A stretch of DNA of 64,000 bases from assembly GCF_900101395.1 (NCBI RefSeq), contig NZ_FMZO01000016.1, positions 1 to 64,000 of the forward strand. Reading direction: 5' to 3'. The number at the start of each line of letters is the position of its first letter. The stretch's first letter is position 1. This document shows positions 7,104 through 16,174 of this stretch, piece after piece. Source of the DNA: Niabella drilacis. Lineage in GTDB: Bacteria; Bacteroidota; Bacteroidia; Chitinophagales; Chitinophagaceae. A model generated the notes under the pieces. It searched no databases, had not been told where the DNA came from, and was given only the letters and a program-made list of their open reading frames with translations. A program made the translations under genes and the position numbers.

Positions 7104-10100
7104 TTATAATCCCAGCTTAATGTTCAGACCCAGCATCCGCTGTGAAGGAGCATTTAAGTTTTCATTGCCAAGGTCCGGATCAGAGAATGTGAATTTTGTC
7201 CACAGGAATACATTCTGTGCGGTTAAAGACACGGAAGCATTTTTAATACCGGATTTGCTATACAGCCTGGAAGGGATCTTGTAGCCTACAGAAATTTCCC
7301 TTAGCTTAACAAAGGACTGGCTTTTTAATCCATGCTCATAACTGTCCGTATTATTCAGTTCCTGCATAAAAGCCTGATACCCCACTGCTACATCATTCTT
7401 TTCAAATTTGCGGGTATCGGTAAGAATGCGCCCGTATTTATCGTAAGTGGCCTCTCCGGAAACAAGTTTCACGCCCTCGCCCACATAGTTGGTAAGCCCG
7501 TTCACTACCTGGTCGTAGCGCCATTTGGTATCCGTTTCGGGGTTGGTACCGCTGTCAAACATCTTGTTCCAGATATAATCATACATGATGCCGCCGATGC
7601 GCCCGTCGATGCTGATGCCCACAATAAAATTATTAATGGCAAAGTTGTTCACAAAGCCGAACGAGAATTTGGGGTCGGTATAGCCCATATTTGCTTCATA
7701 GGGGCTCGAAGCTACCAACCCGCCTACAAGGATAAGGTTGCCCTGGGGGTCTCTTAACAGGGGCTGGGAAACGTATACATCTTTCCGTGCTCCTTTTTTG
7801 ATCCAGAGTTTATCGGGCGTGTAAACCGGGTCCAGGTCCCGATAATAATTGTGATTGAACGAATAGTTGACCAGGGAGTGCCATTCAAAATTTTTACGTT
7901 TGATCACAGCGCCGTCTACCGTTACTTCAATTCCTTTTCTTACATAGGTTTCTTCGATGTTAAGCAGGACTTCATCAGAACCCGAGGCCTGGGAGATCTT
8001 GGGCTTGTATTGTTGCTGGTAATAATATTTGTTGAAATAGGCCAGATCCACATGCAGGCGGCCCTTCAGGAAATAAGCCTCCGTACCCACTTCCCAGGTC
8101 TTTGTTGCCGATGCAAACAGGGATGTACTTAAGATCGTGGAGGGGTAGCTGGTGCTGGGCATACCCCATGAGGTGGAGGGATTATAATTGCGGTTGTAAT
8201 CGTATATGCCCGCCGGTGTTTTGGCCTGTGTCCAGGCGCCCCGCACTTTCCACATATCTACGGCCTGTGGCATTTTGATAAATTGGGAAAGGATGACACT
8301 TCCTGCTAAAGAAGGATAAAAGAACGATTGCTGTGCAGCAGGCTGGGTAGAAGCCCAGTCGTTACGACCGGTAATATCTAAATAGGCGATCCGGTTCCAG
8401 CTGATAGAAGCCTTGCCGTACAGGCTGTTCATTTGTTTGCGCCAGGTGCCATAGGTGGATTTTATTTTGTCTACACCCACAGCTGTTGACGCCACCGCAT
8501 TGGCCAGAGAATACCATCCCGGGATGGCCAGGCCGTTAACGGTTTGCGCACCCTGCTCCCTGTCAATATTGTAAACAATACTTCCTCCACCCAGCAGGTT
8601 AATGTCAAAATTGCCGATCTTTTTATCATAGGTTAATATCAGGTCATTGTTGGTGCTGAAGCCCCACATCTGGTTCATACCAAACATGCCTTTTCCCCCG
8701 TAATTCCAGCTAAAAGTAGATTTAATACCTGTTGATCCGATAGTAGGACTTGATCCTCCGCGGGTAGAGTAGATCCCGGCCGGGCTTTGTACCGTTTCTT
8801 CATTTTTATAAAAATCATACCCGGTACGGAACATCAGCTTCAGATTGTTGGTGAACTTATAATTGGCGGTAAGGCTGGCATTGAGCTTGTTTTTTTGAAT
8901 ACCGTCTAACTTTTCATAGGCGATCATGTAGGGGTTATCATACCATTCGGTGTATAACCAGTTTTGTTTGAGATTGGGCGTTACCCAATAGTCCCGGTAC
9001 TGGCGCACATCATAATCTGGCCCGGTCCACATCTGCAACTGGTAAATATATCCCTGCGCACCATATCCCTGGCCCCAGATCTGGGGCGATTGCTCCCAGG
9101 TGTAGCCCATGCTGCTTTCCACACTGAATTTCTTCCCTATTTTCAAAGCCCCGCTCATCGTATAGTTGACGATGTTCAGCTTTTCGTTGGGGAACTGGCC
9201 TTTGTTATAAATATGGTTGACGCCGGCCCTGAAAAACCCGTTTTCCCCGTTCTGGGTAACGGTGATGTTGTTATTGGTGATGAGGCCGGTTTGCAAAAAG
9301 TTCCTCAGATTGTTTTTTCCGCTGGATACCAGGGGCATCATCTCTTCCCGTTTGGTAACGGGATTCCATTGCACCGCGCTGTCCCCGATATCTAATTTAG
9401 GTCCCCATACATAGTCAGTGGCGATCTTTCCGTCGAGGCCATGGCCGTAAGAAGTTTGTATTTTGGGTATGGCCAGGAAGCCGGATGCAACCATGGTATT
9501 ACTGTTAATATCAACAGACAGGCCGCCACCTTTTCCTTTTTTGGTCGTGATCATAATAGCCCCTCCCTGACCCCTGGAACCATATAAGGCAGTTGCGGTA
9601 GCCCCTTTCAGCACACTGATGTCATCAATATTATCTGAGGGGATATCACGCAGCGTCATGTTATTATAGGGAACCCCGTCAATTACCAGTAACGGTGTTT
9701 CCCCGCGCAGCTCAATGGTAGGGCTCGCATTAAATTCGGTGGAATTTTTTATAACTAAACCCGAAATTTTACCGGTGAGGGAAGTGGCGGCATCTACTCC
9801 TTTTACCGTTTGGATCTGGTTGCCGTTTACTTTTTGTACTGCATAACCCAGGGCTTTTGCCTCACGCGTAATACCCAGCGCGGTTACCACTACTTCTTCC
9901 AGGGCGCGGTTGGCTTCCTCAAAAACCACATTGAGGGTTTGCTGCCCGTTTACTTTTATTACCTGGGTGCCATAACCCACATAGCTGAAGGTAAGCTCAT
10001 CAAACTCGTCTACCTCAATGCTGTAAGCGCCTTTATCGTTGGTAATGGTGGCCTTGCCTTTATTGGAGGATACCGTAGCGCCGGCAACCGGTTCGCCTTT

Positions 10101-10508
10101 TGAGTTGGTCACCACACCTTTTACCAGGATGTTCTTTTTAATAGCCACTTTTTCGCGGATCACGATCAGATTGTCGCTCATTTGCTGGTACTCAAGCCCG
10201 GTTCCATTGAGGATTGTTGGTAGTAGTGACAGAACCGGCGTATTTTGCACTTTGATATTGACCATGCCGGTTTCATCTACCAGTTTATTGCTGAATACAA
10301 ACCGGTAATCCGTCCTTTTTTGTATGGTTTTTAAAATAGTAGACAGCCGGGCATTCTCCAGCTGCAACGAAACGGACCCCTGGCTGTAGCCTGTATGAGC
10401 TGCAACCTGTGATGCTGTTGCCAGTATTAAGGCAAGACATAATTTCATAAACAACAGTTTTTTAAGCAGCCGCCGGGGCCACTCATTCGGATAAGCACAT
10501 TTTTTCAT
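7104..10508 (-). CDS. SusC/RagA TonB-dependent transporter with N-terminal STN signalling domain
   Basis: A 1134-residue outer-membrane receptor. After a signal peptide (hydrophobic stretch at about 18-37) come an STN (secretin/TonB N-terminal) domain at roughly 45-118 (SLQLENARLSTILKTIQKRT), a carboxypeptidase-D-like regulatory domain (about 128-200, KGVVTNSKGEPVAGATVSSN), a plug domain beginning near EVVVTALGITREAKALGYAV, and a long beta-barrel ending in LGLNIKLGL. STN domains touch a FecR anti-sigma factor when ligand is bound, and a FecR gene lies directly upstream, so this protein probably both imports and signals. It pairs with the SusD gene downstream. Confidence 0.93.
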   Translation of the reverse strand: MKKCAYPNEWPRRLLKKLLFMKLCLALILATASQVAAHTGYSQGSVSLQLENARLSTILKTIQKRTDYRFVFSNKLVDETGMVNIKVQNTPVLSLLPTILNGTGLEYQQMSDNLIVIREKVAIKKNILVKGVVTNSKGEPVAGATVSSNKGKATITNDKGAYSIEVDEFDELTFSYVGYGTQVIKVNGQQTLNVVFEEANRALEEVVVTALGITREAKALGYAVQKVNGNQIQTVKGVDAATSLTGKISGLVIKNSTEFNASPTIELRGETPLLVIDGVPYNNMTLRDIPSDNIDDISVLKGATATALYGSRGQGGAIMITTKKGKGGGLSVDINSNTMVASGFLAIPKIQTSYGHGLDGKIATDYVWGPKLDIGDSAVQWNPVTKREEMMPLVSSGKNNLRNFLQTGLITNNNITVTQNGENGFFRAGVNHIYNKGQFPNEKLNIVNYTMSGALKIGKKFSVESSMGYTWEQSPQIWGQGYGAQGYIYQLQMWTGPDYDVRQYRDYWVTPNLKQNWLYTEWYDNPYMIAYEKLDGIQKNKLNASLTANYKFTNNLKLMFRTGYDFYKNEETVQSPAGIYSTRGGSSPTIGSTGIKSTFSWNYGGKGMFGMNQMWGFSTNNDLILTYDKKIGNFDINLLGGGSIVYNIDREQGAQTVNGLAIPGWYSLANAVASTAVGVDKIKSTYGTWRKQMNSLYGKASISWNRIAYLDITGRNDWASTQPAAQQSFFYPSLAGSVILSQFIKMPQAVDMWKVRGAWTQAKTPAGIYDYNRNYNPSTSWGMPSTSYPSTILSTSLFASATKTWEVGTEAYFLKGRLHVDLAYFNKYYYQQQYKPKISQASGSDEVLLNIEETYVRKGIEVTVDGAVIKRKNFEWHSLVNYSFNHNYYRDLDPVYTPDKLWIKKGARKDVYVSQPLLRDPQGNLILVGGLVASSPYEANMGYTDPKFSFGFVNNFAINNFIVGISIDGRIGGIMYDYIWNKMFDSGTNPETDTKWRYDQVVNGLTNYVGEGVKLVSGEATYDKYGRILTDTRKFEKNDVAVGYQAFMQELNNTDSYEHGLKSQSFVKLREISVGYKIPSRLYSKSGIKNASVSLTAQNVFLWTKFTFSDPDLGNENLNAPSQRMLGLNIKLGL

Positions 10509-10538
10509 ACTTTTATTTTAGTTTATTATTAAACAAGT

Positions 10539-10557
10539 GGAAGGTCTTGTTCCTTCC
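10539..10557. other. Hairpin in the FecR-SusC gap
   Basis: A 6-bp inverted repeat (GGAAGG at 10539-10544, CCTTCC at 10552-10557, 7-base loop) lies in the 123-base gap upstream of SusC. No T run follows on the minus strand, so it looks like an RNA-processing or stability hairpin rather than a terminator. Such elements often separate low-level regulators from highly expressed SusC. Confidence 0.35.
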
Positions 10558-10631
10558 ATTTTCCTTGGGGGGAAATGGCTGCAATCCGTTTCTCCCTTTT
10601 TTGCTGGCCTGATTTTAATGTTGCATGGATC

Positions 10632-11732
10632 TTATTTATCTATGGTGATTTGATTTCCGTCTTTTTTATAAGAAAAAGAATACGAAAGCTGTAAAGCTTT
10701 TAACACTTCGTCAATGGCTTCGTGCTGAAACGTAGCCGTATAACGGTAATGCGCTACATCGTTGTTACTAATGGTAATGGTCACATTATATTCCCGCTCC
10801 AGGATGTTCCGGATTTCTGATAACGGCTGGTTTTCAAAAATCAGGAGGTTGCTCACCCAGGCCGTTTCAATGTTCTGGTTGGAATCGTGGTAGGATAGTG
10901 GCATTACTTCGGGCCTTGCTGCAATCTTCGGCGTCAGGCTATCCGGCCGGTTCATTACAAACTTCTGGTTTACCTGTAAGGTTTTATAAACGATATCGTC
11001 ATTACCCCGGGGTAACAGGATCTGCACTTTGCCTTCCAGTAATGAGGTTTCGCTGTACCGGTCGTTGGTATAAGCCTTCACGTTAAACCGCGTGCCAACG
11101 GCCCTGATCTTATATTGCGCAACATGAACAATAAAAGGAAGCGCTTTATTATGTGCTACATCAAACAGGGCTTCCCCGGTCAGGTATACATTCCGGTTTT
11201 GTTCTCCGAAGGAGGGTGAAACCAACAGCCTGGATCCTGCGTTCAGCAACACTTTTGTGCTATCCGGCAGCAGAATGGTTTTGCGCTCTCCGGGCTGCGA
11301 CTGTGCCGTTTCTCCGGAGCCGGTTGTGGTTTTAGCCGTCAGTGAGGGCGCATAGGCGGGTTTCCGGATCTTGCCGGTGAGGTAGATGCCCGCGGTAACC
11401 AAAAGCAGGAGGCAGGCTGCAACGGCAGTCCATTTCTTCCAGTTGCTGCGCCGCAGGGATACCGGTTCTTCGTTAAGAGACCGGGTCGTTTCGTCGGGAG
11501 CCACATACAGCGCATGTTCGGCCGAATCGTCGGTAGCAGATAGTTCATTTTGCTTTTTTTGCAGCATGTATCTGAGTCCCAGTACCAGTCTGCGGGCCTC
11601 TTCAATGGTGATCAGTGCTTCCGGGTGTTTCAACAGGTAGTCATCCCAGTACGCAATGTCGCGGGGATTGCCTCGCGTACAAAAAGCAATAAAGGAATCG
11701 TCGATGACCAGTTCTTCTACTGTATATAGCAT
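10632..11732 (-). CDS. FecR-family anti-sigma factor
   Basis: A 366-residue inner-membrane protein that should hold the adjacent ECF sigma factor and release it when the STN domain of SusC reports ligand. The N-terminal cytoplasmic part (about 1-99) binds sigma. One membrane segment lies at about 100-120 (WTAVAACLLLLVTAGIYLTG). A FecR domain follows (ERKTILLPDSTKVLLNAGS, LTGEALFDVAHN, VGTRFNVKAY), then a C-terminal DUF4974/STN-like domain (FENQPLSEIRNILEREYNV). The ATG at 11732 was chosen over a TTG 42 bases upstream. It sits between the sigma gene and SusC in the canonical order. Confidence 0.93.
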   Translation of the reverse strand: MLYTVEELVIDDSFIAFCTRGNPRDIAYWDDYLLKHPEALITIEEARRLVLGLRYMLQKKQNELSATDDSAEHALYVAPDETTRSLNEEPVSLRRSNWKKWTAVAACLLLLVTAGIYLTGKIRKPAYAPSLTAKTTTGSGETAQSQPGERKTILLPDSTKVLLNAGSRLLVSPSFGEQNRNVYLTGEALFDVAHNKALPFIVHVAQYKIRAVGTRFNVKAYTNDRYSETSLLEGKVQILLPRGNDDIVYKTLQVNQKFVMNRPDSLTPKIAARPEVMPLSYHDSNQNIETAWVSNLLIFENQPLSEIRNILEREYNVTITISNNDVAHYRYTATFQHEAIDEVLKALQLSYSFSYKKDGNQITIDK

Positions 11733-11937
11733 GTTCGTAAGGCCGGTTTCTATTAAAGACGCCGGTATGTGCAAAATCTAACTGCTTTTTTTAACTTTTT
11801 TTTAGCTACTTCTCATAAATGCAATTTTCCTGATGAAGCTCCGCCGGTTATAACCCCCTGTGGGGCTATCGGCATCCACGGATGTGCGGGAAGCAATTTT
11901 TCATTGTCTTTTACAGGGACCTGTTTTTAAACAGGCC

Positions 11938-12471
11938 TTATGGAAGCAGGCAGAGCATGAAATTGACCAGCCGCTCCAGCACGGTATCTTTTTTAAGATG
12001 CTGTCTTAAATGCTGGATCCCTTTTGAAAGGTTATTATAAACCGTTTGGTGTGTGAGGCCGGTCAGGGCAACAATTTTTTCGGTGGAGTGACCCTGGTAA
12101 TATTTCATATAGATCACCCGCCGGAACCGGGCCGGTAATTTTTTATAAGCTGCTGCAATATGATTGATGAGGGCGGTGTCGGTTTCCAGTTTCTCAATGA
12201 TCTCCTGAGCAGAGGGTAAATGGAAGGATTCGATCTCCCTGTAATGGCCCTTGCGCTGCTGGCTCCGGTGCAGATCGATAAGCCTTCGTTTAAAGGCGGT
12301 TACCAGCCAGGCTTCGGGGTTTTGAATGACACCGGGTATATCCTTTTGCAGCAGATCCAGGAAAAACTGGTGCACAATGTCTTCGGCTTCCTGTACCGTA
12401 TATCCCAAATGACAGGCAATTGCCTGCAGCTTGGCCCTAAACTCAGTATACCAGGAATCGATCAGAAGCAT
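11938..12471 (-). CDS. ECF-family RNA polymerase sigma factor
   Basis: A 177-residue sigma-70 factor of the extracytoplasmic-function type. Region 2 includes EAEDIVHQFFLDLLQ and AWLVTAFKRRLIDLHR (about 28-70). Region 4 (about 110-160) includes LPARFRRVIYMKYYQGHSTEKIVALTG, a helix-turn-helix for -35 recognition. It is the first gene of the leftward sigma-FecR-SusC-SusD locus and should activate that locus on release from FecR. A TAAGTTTG motif ends four bases before its ATG. A short inverted repeat (CCTGTTT/AAACAGG, 11920-11935) lies just past its stop codon. Confidence 0.93.
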   Translation of the reverse strand: MLLIDSWYTEFRAKLQAIACHLGYTVQEAEDIVHQFFLDLLQKDIPGVIQNPEAWLVTAFKRRLIDLHRSQQRKGHYREIESFHLPSAQEIIEKLETDTALINHIAAAYKKLPARFRRVIYMKYYQGHSTEKIVALTGLTHQTVYNNLSKGIQHLRQHLKKDTVLERLVNFMLCLLP

Positions 12472-12475
12472 AAAT

Positions 12476-12483
12476 CAAACTTA
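12476..12483 (-). promoter_or_regulatory. -7-like TAnnTTTG motif of the sigma gene
   Basis: On the minus strand TAAGTTTG matches the Bacteroidota -7 consensus exactly and is separated from the sigma-factor ATG by only four bases. The nearest upstream TTG is 15 bases away, a little short of the usual spacing. If used, the message would start at or next to the start codon. Confidence 0.4.
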
Positions 12484-12642
12484 CGCGAATAATTGATACA
12501 AGAGCGATGATGCTTTTAAGTTATTATTAATTATGTGATAATGAAATGGTTATATAATCCTGGAACTCCTTGTATGCAGACCCATAAAAGCAGGAGACCC
12601 TGTACCGGAGTACCTGCCTGTACATTTATATAGAACAATCGG

Positions 12643-12676
12643 TTGCATAAAACAGGTAGGAAAGTCTTTTTATTTG
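12643..12676 (+). promoter_or_regulatory. Weak candidate promoter for the second SusC operon
   Basis: TTG (12643-12645), a 23-base spacer and TTTATTTG (12669-12676), one mismatch from TAnnTTTG. A perfect LacI-type palindrome begins two bases downstream, where a repressor would block initiation. This implies a leader of nearly 290 bases before the SusC ATG, which lowers confidence. Confidence 0.3.
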
Positions 12677-12677
12677 T

Positions 12678-12701
12678 GCAAACGTTTGCTTAAAACGTTT
12701 T
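12678..12701. promoter_or_regulatory. LacI-family operator-like palindromes
   Basis: GCAAACGTTTGC (12678-12689) is a perfect 12-bp palindrome with the central CG step typical of LacI/PurR/CcpA-type operators. A second palindrome, AAAACGTTTT (12692-12701), has its centre 13 bp downstream. They precede the SusC/SusD operon at 12968. LacI-type regulators commonly control sugar-uptake genes in Bacteroidota; no regulator gene lies in this window. Confidence 0.55.
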
Positions 12702-12755
12702 CGTAAAAATTTTCGGAGCAGGGGGAACGGATTAAAAACCGGGGGCTTACCTTAG

Positions 12756-12778
12756 GTTATTATTAGCATAATAATAAC
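12756..12778. promoter_or_regulatory. A/T inverted repeat upstream of SusC
   Basis: GTTATTATTA and its exact complement flank a three-base centre (GCA). The two 10-bp arms could be a binding site for a dimeric regulator; the pairing is too A/T-rich for a strong terminator and no T run follows. Confidence 0.35.
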
Positions 12779-12967
12779 AAAATTTATTTGGGAAGATTGC
12801 CTTGTTTTTGTAAAAAACCAACGATAAGCTTGCATCATCCTGATTAGAGATCACCGGTTGCAGGGGCAGGTACCCTGGTAATACAACGGTATTATGTTGG
12901 CAGTGATCAGACCGCCGCATATAGTATTGATTTGTTTAATGGCTATTCAAAATATCAAAGATTTAAT

Positions 12968-15900
12968 ATGTGTCATCACCGAAACCGAAAAATTGCAACG
13001 TTCTTATTTTTTGCCGTAGGTCTTTTAATATCTTTTACAGGGAATGCACAGGTGGAACCGGGCCGGAAAAAGATCCAGATCACCGGTCTGGTTACCGATT
13101 CTGCCGGGGCGCCTTTAAACGGGGTGTCGGTAGGCATCAAGACCAATGCTTCATCCGGAACAATGACCAATGTGGACGGCCAGTATATCTTTGAGGTATC
13201 ACCGGGAACCACACTGGTGTACTCATTTGTGGGCTTCCGGGAAGAAGAACGGAGCATTACCGATACCTCCAAAGTGATCAATGTAACGCTGTATTCAAAA
13301 GGCGCCAGCCAGGATGAGGTGGTAGTGGTGGCATATGGCACTCAAAAGAAAAGAGAATTAGTGGGCTCTGTAACCTCTGTGTCAGTAGAAGATCTTCAGA
13401 AAGTACCCACCAGCAATCTTACCACGGCCCTGGCCGGAAGAGTGGCCGGTCTTATTGCCTACCAGCGTACGGGGGAGCCGGGGCAGGACAATGCCGACTT
13501 TTTTATACGGGGGGTAACCACATTCGGGTATAAAAAGGATCCGCTGATCTTAATTGACGGGGTGGAACTGACCACAACGGACCTGGCGCGCCTGCGTCCT
13601 GATGACATCGAAAGCTTTTCGATCATGAAGGATGCGGCTTCTACTTCGCTGTACGGTGCCAGGGGGGCAAACGGGGTGATACTTGTAAGTACCAAGCGGG
13701 GTAAAACCGGCGCGGCAAAGATTGCCGGTAACTATGAAACCTCTATTTCGCAGCCCACGCAAAACCTGAAGTTTGTGAACCCCGTGGATTATATGAAGCT
13801 GTATAATGAGGCGGTTTATACCCGCACGCCCATTGGCGATAATACGATCTACCCTGAAGAAAAAATTGCCAATACGGCTGCCGGGGCCAACCCTTATGTC
13901 TATCCTGCCAATGACTGGCTGAATGCCCTGTTTAAAAAGCAAACCATCAACCAGCGGGCCAACCTCAACGTAAGCGGGGGCGGTACGGTGGCCCGGTATT
14001 TCGTTTCAACATCGTTTACCCAGGATAACGGTATTCTGAAGGTGGATAAACTGAATAATTTTAATAACAATATTAACCTGAAAAGCTATACCCTCCGTTC
14101 TAATGTGGATATTGACCTGACAAAGACGACCCTGATCAAGGTGAACCTTGCCGGGAATTTTGACGACTACAATGGTCCTTTGCAGGGCGGATCAGCAATG
14201 TATGAAAAGGTGATGCATTCCAACCCCGTGCGTTTCCCTGGCTATTATCCAACCCCGCCGGAATTATCCTACCTGAAACATACATTGTTCGGAAATGTTG
14301 AGCTGCAGCCCAATGTAGTGATGATGAACCCTTATGCGGAAATGGTAAAAGGATATAAGGATGAGTCGAGGTCCTTTATGTCGGCGCAAATGGAAGTAAA
14401 ACAGAACCTGAACTTTTTGGCCCGCGGGCTGAATTTCAGGGTCATGGCCAATGTGAACCGCACCTCCAACTTCAGCACTACCCGCCAGTTCATTCCTTTC
14501 TGGTATGAGGTATCCAGCTATAACCGGGCAACAGATAAATATGGGCTCCGGAATATCAACCCGGAAGGAGGAACCGAGTATTTGAACTATGTGCCCGGCG
14601 ACCGGCAGCTATCGGCTTCTTTTTATATGGAATCTGCACTGAACTATAACCGCAGCTTTGGTTCAAAACATAATTTTGGCCAGATGCTGATCTATACAAT
14701 GCGCCATAAAGTAGATGGCAATGACGATATACAGGGGTCTCTCCAGAAATCATTGCCGTACAGGAACCTGAGCCTTTCCGGGCGTACGACCTATAATTAT
14801 GATAATAAATACCTGCTCGAGTTCGATTTCGGCTATAACGGTACCGAACGGTTTTACGAGGATAAGCGGTTTGGTTTCTTCCCCTCCATAGGGGCCGGCT
14901 GGCAGGTTTCCAGTGAGAAGTTCATGGAGCGGTTCAATAAGGTGATCAGTAACCTGAAGCTGAGAGGTACTTATGGCCTTGTAGGAAATGACGCTATCGG
15001 GGATGCGGGCGATCGCTTTTTTTACCTGTCGGAAACAAAGCCGAATGAAACAACACGGGGCGCCGTTTTTGGCGAAAATAATATCTATAGCAAGCCCGGG
15101 TACCTTGTAACCAGGTATTCCAATGCCAATATTACCTGGGAAAAATCTTACCAGATGAACCTGGCGCTGGAACTGGGCCTGTTTGACAAGCTGAATTTTA
15201 TCGGGGAATATTATACCAACGACCGTCATAATATCCTGATGACCCGGCCGGAGTTCACCACGATGGGGCTGTCTGATGATATCAGGGCCAATGTTGGCCG
15301 TGCCAAAAGCAGTGGTGTTGATCTGTCCCTGGATTATTCGGATCATTTCGGCAAGGATTTCTGGGCTTCCGGGAGGGCAAATTTCACCTATGCAAAGAGC
15401 CGGTTCCTGGCCTATGAAGAGCCGGACTATGTGGAGCCCTGGAGATCACATGTGGGCTATTCGTTGAGCCAGCAATGGGGCTATATTGCAGAGCGCCTGT
15501 TTGTAGATGATGAAGAGGCCCGCAACGCACCCATACAGCGCTTTGGAAACGATTATGGCGGCGGCGATATCAAATACCTGGACGTAAACCGGGATGGTGA
15601 GATCACCGAGGCCGACCTGGTTCCTATCGGTTACCCCACAAGTCCCCAGATCGTGTATGGCTTCGGTTTTTCGCTGGGATATAAAGCCTTTGATTTTTCC
15701 GCATTTTTCCAGGGATTGGCGCAGGAATCTTTCTGGTTAAATGTTACCCGCTATAATTCGAGCACGAATAAAGGATCTACCCTGCCCTTTGTGGATGAGG
15801 GGGCCATGCTGCAGGCTTACGCAGATGACCACTGGTCCGAGGCTAACCAGAATGTATATGCGCTCTGGCCCCGGCTTAGCTCCACAGTAGTGGCAAATAA

Positions 15901-16150
15901 TGCACAACGCAATACCTGGTTTATGCGGGATGGGGCCTTCCTGCGGCTCAAACAGGCTGAGATCGGTTATTCCCTGCCACAGGCGCTTATAAGAAGGATC
16001 CGCAGCAACTCCTGCCGGGTCTATATAAACGGATCCAACCTGCTTAGCTTTTCCAAATTCAAGCTCTGGGATGTAGAGCAGGCGGGTAATGGCTTTAACT
16101 ACCCGGTACAAAGAGTATTTAATATTGGTGTGCGTATCTCCTTTGATTAA
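12968..16150 (+). CDS. SusC/RagA TonB-dependent transporter (no STN domain)
   Basis: A 1060-residue outer-membrane receptor. The ATG at 12968 starts a signal peptide (hydrophobic core FLFFAVGLLISFTGNAQ); a TTG-started extension to 12932 is not needed. A carboxypeptidase-D-like domain (about 35-110, ITGLVTDSAGAPLNGVSVGI) is followed by the SusC TonB-box region DEVVVVAYGTQKKRELVGSV, the plug with IRGVTTFG and LILIDGVE, and a barrel ending NIGVRISFD. Lacking an STN domain, it should not signal through FecR, unlike the SusC at 7104. It forms an operon with SusD 24 bases downstream. Confidence 0.93.
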   Translation: MCHHRNRKIATFLFFAVGLLISFTGNAQVEPGRKKIQITGLVTDSAGAPLNGVSVGIKTNASSGTMTNVDGQYIFEVSPGTTLVYSFVGFREEERSITDTSKVINVTLYSKGASQDEVVVVAYGTQKKRELVGSVTSVSVEDLQKVPTSNLTTALAGRVAGLIAYQRTGEPGQDNADFFIRGVTTFGYKKDPLILIDGVELTTTDLARLRPDDIESFSIMKDAASTSLYGARGANGVILVSTKRGKTGAAKIAGNYETSISQPTQNLKFVNPVDYMKLYNEAVYTRTPIGDNTIYPEEKIANTAAGANPYVYPANDWLNALFKKQTINQRANLNVSGGGTVARYFVSTSFTQDNGILKVDKLNNFNNNINLKSYTLRSNVDIDLTKTTLIKVNLAGNFDDYNGPLQGGSAMYEKVMHSNPVRFPGYYPTPPELSYLKHTLFGNVELQPNVVMMNPYAEMVKGYKDESRSFMSAQMEVKQNLNFLARGLNFRVMANVNRTSNFSTTRQFIPFWYEVSSYNRATDKYGLRNINPEGGTEYLNYVPGDRQLSASFYMESALNYNRSFGSKHNFGQMLIYTMRHKVDGNDDIQGSLQKSLPYRNLSLSGRTTYNYDNKYLLEFDFGYNGTERFYEDKRFGFFPSIGAGWQVSSEKFMERFNKVISNLKLRGTYGLVGNDAIGDAGDRFFYLSETKPNETTRGAVFGENNIYSKPGYLVTRYSNANITWEKSYQMNLALELGLFDKLNFIGEYYTNDRHNILMTRPEFTTMGLSDDIRANVGRAKSSGVDLSLDYSDHFGKDFWASGRANFTYAKSRFLAYEEPDYVEPWRSHVGYSLSQQWGYIAERLFVDDEEARNAPIQRFGNDYGGGDIKYLDVNRDGEITEADLVPIGYPTSPQIVYGFGFSLGYKAFDFSAFFQGLAQESFWLNVTRYNSSTNKGSTLPFVDEGAMLQAYADDHWSEANQNVYALWPRLSSTVVANNAQRNTWFMRDGAFLRLKQAEIGYSLPQALIRRIRSNSCRVYINGSNLLSFSKFKLWDVEQAGNGFNYPVQRVFNIGVRISFD

Positions 16151-16174
16151 GAATCCTGAATTCAAACAGAAAAA

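Larger units (their letters stand above)
12472..12967. other. 495-base divergent intergenic region with palindromes
   Basis: This gap separates the leftward sigma gene from the rightward SusC gene and has no convincing coding frame. It holds a -7-like motif for the sigma gene (12476-12483), a weak promoter-like TTG-N23-TTTATTTG for SusC (12643-12676), a perfect LacI-type palindrome (12678-12689), an adjacent AAAACGTTTT palindrome (12692-12701), and an A/T inverted repeat (12756-12778). Confidence 0.6.

Noticed and set aside
11920-11935. CCTGTTT/AAACAGG hairpin as a second MITE end
   Set aside because: It shares only the CCTGTTT core with the element at 53400, and no matching second terminus was found nearby; it may instead end the sigma message.
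12932-12967. TTG-started extension of the second SusC
   Set aside because: ATG 12968 starts directly at a good signal peptide, so the extra 12 residues are not needed.
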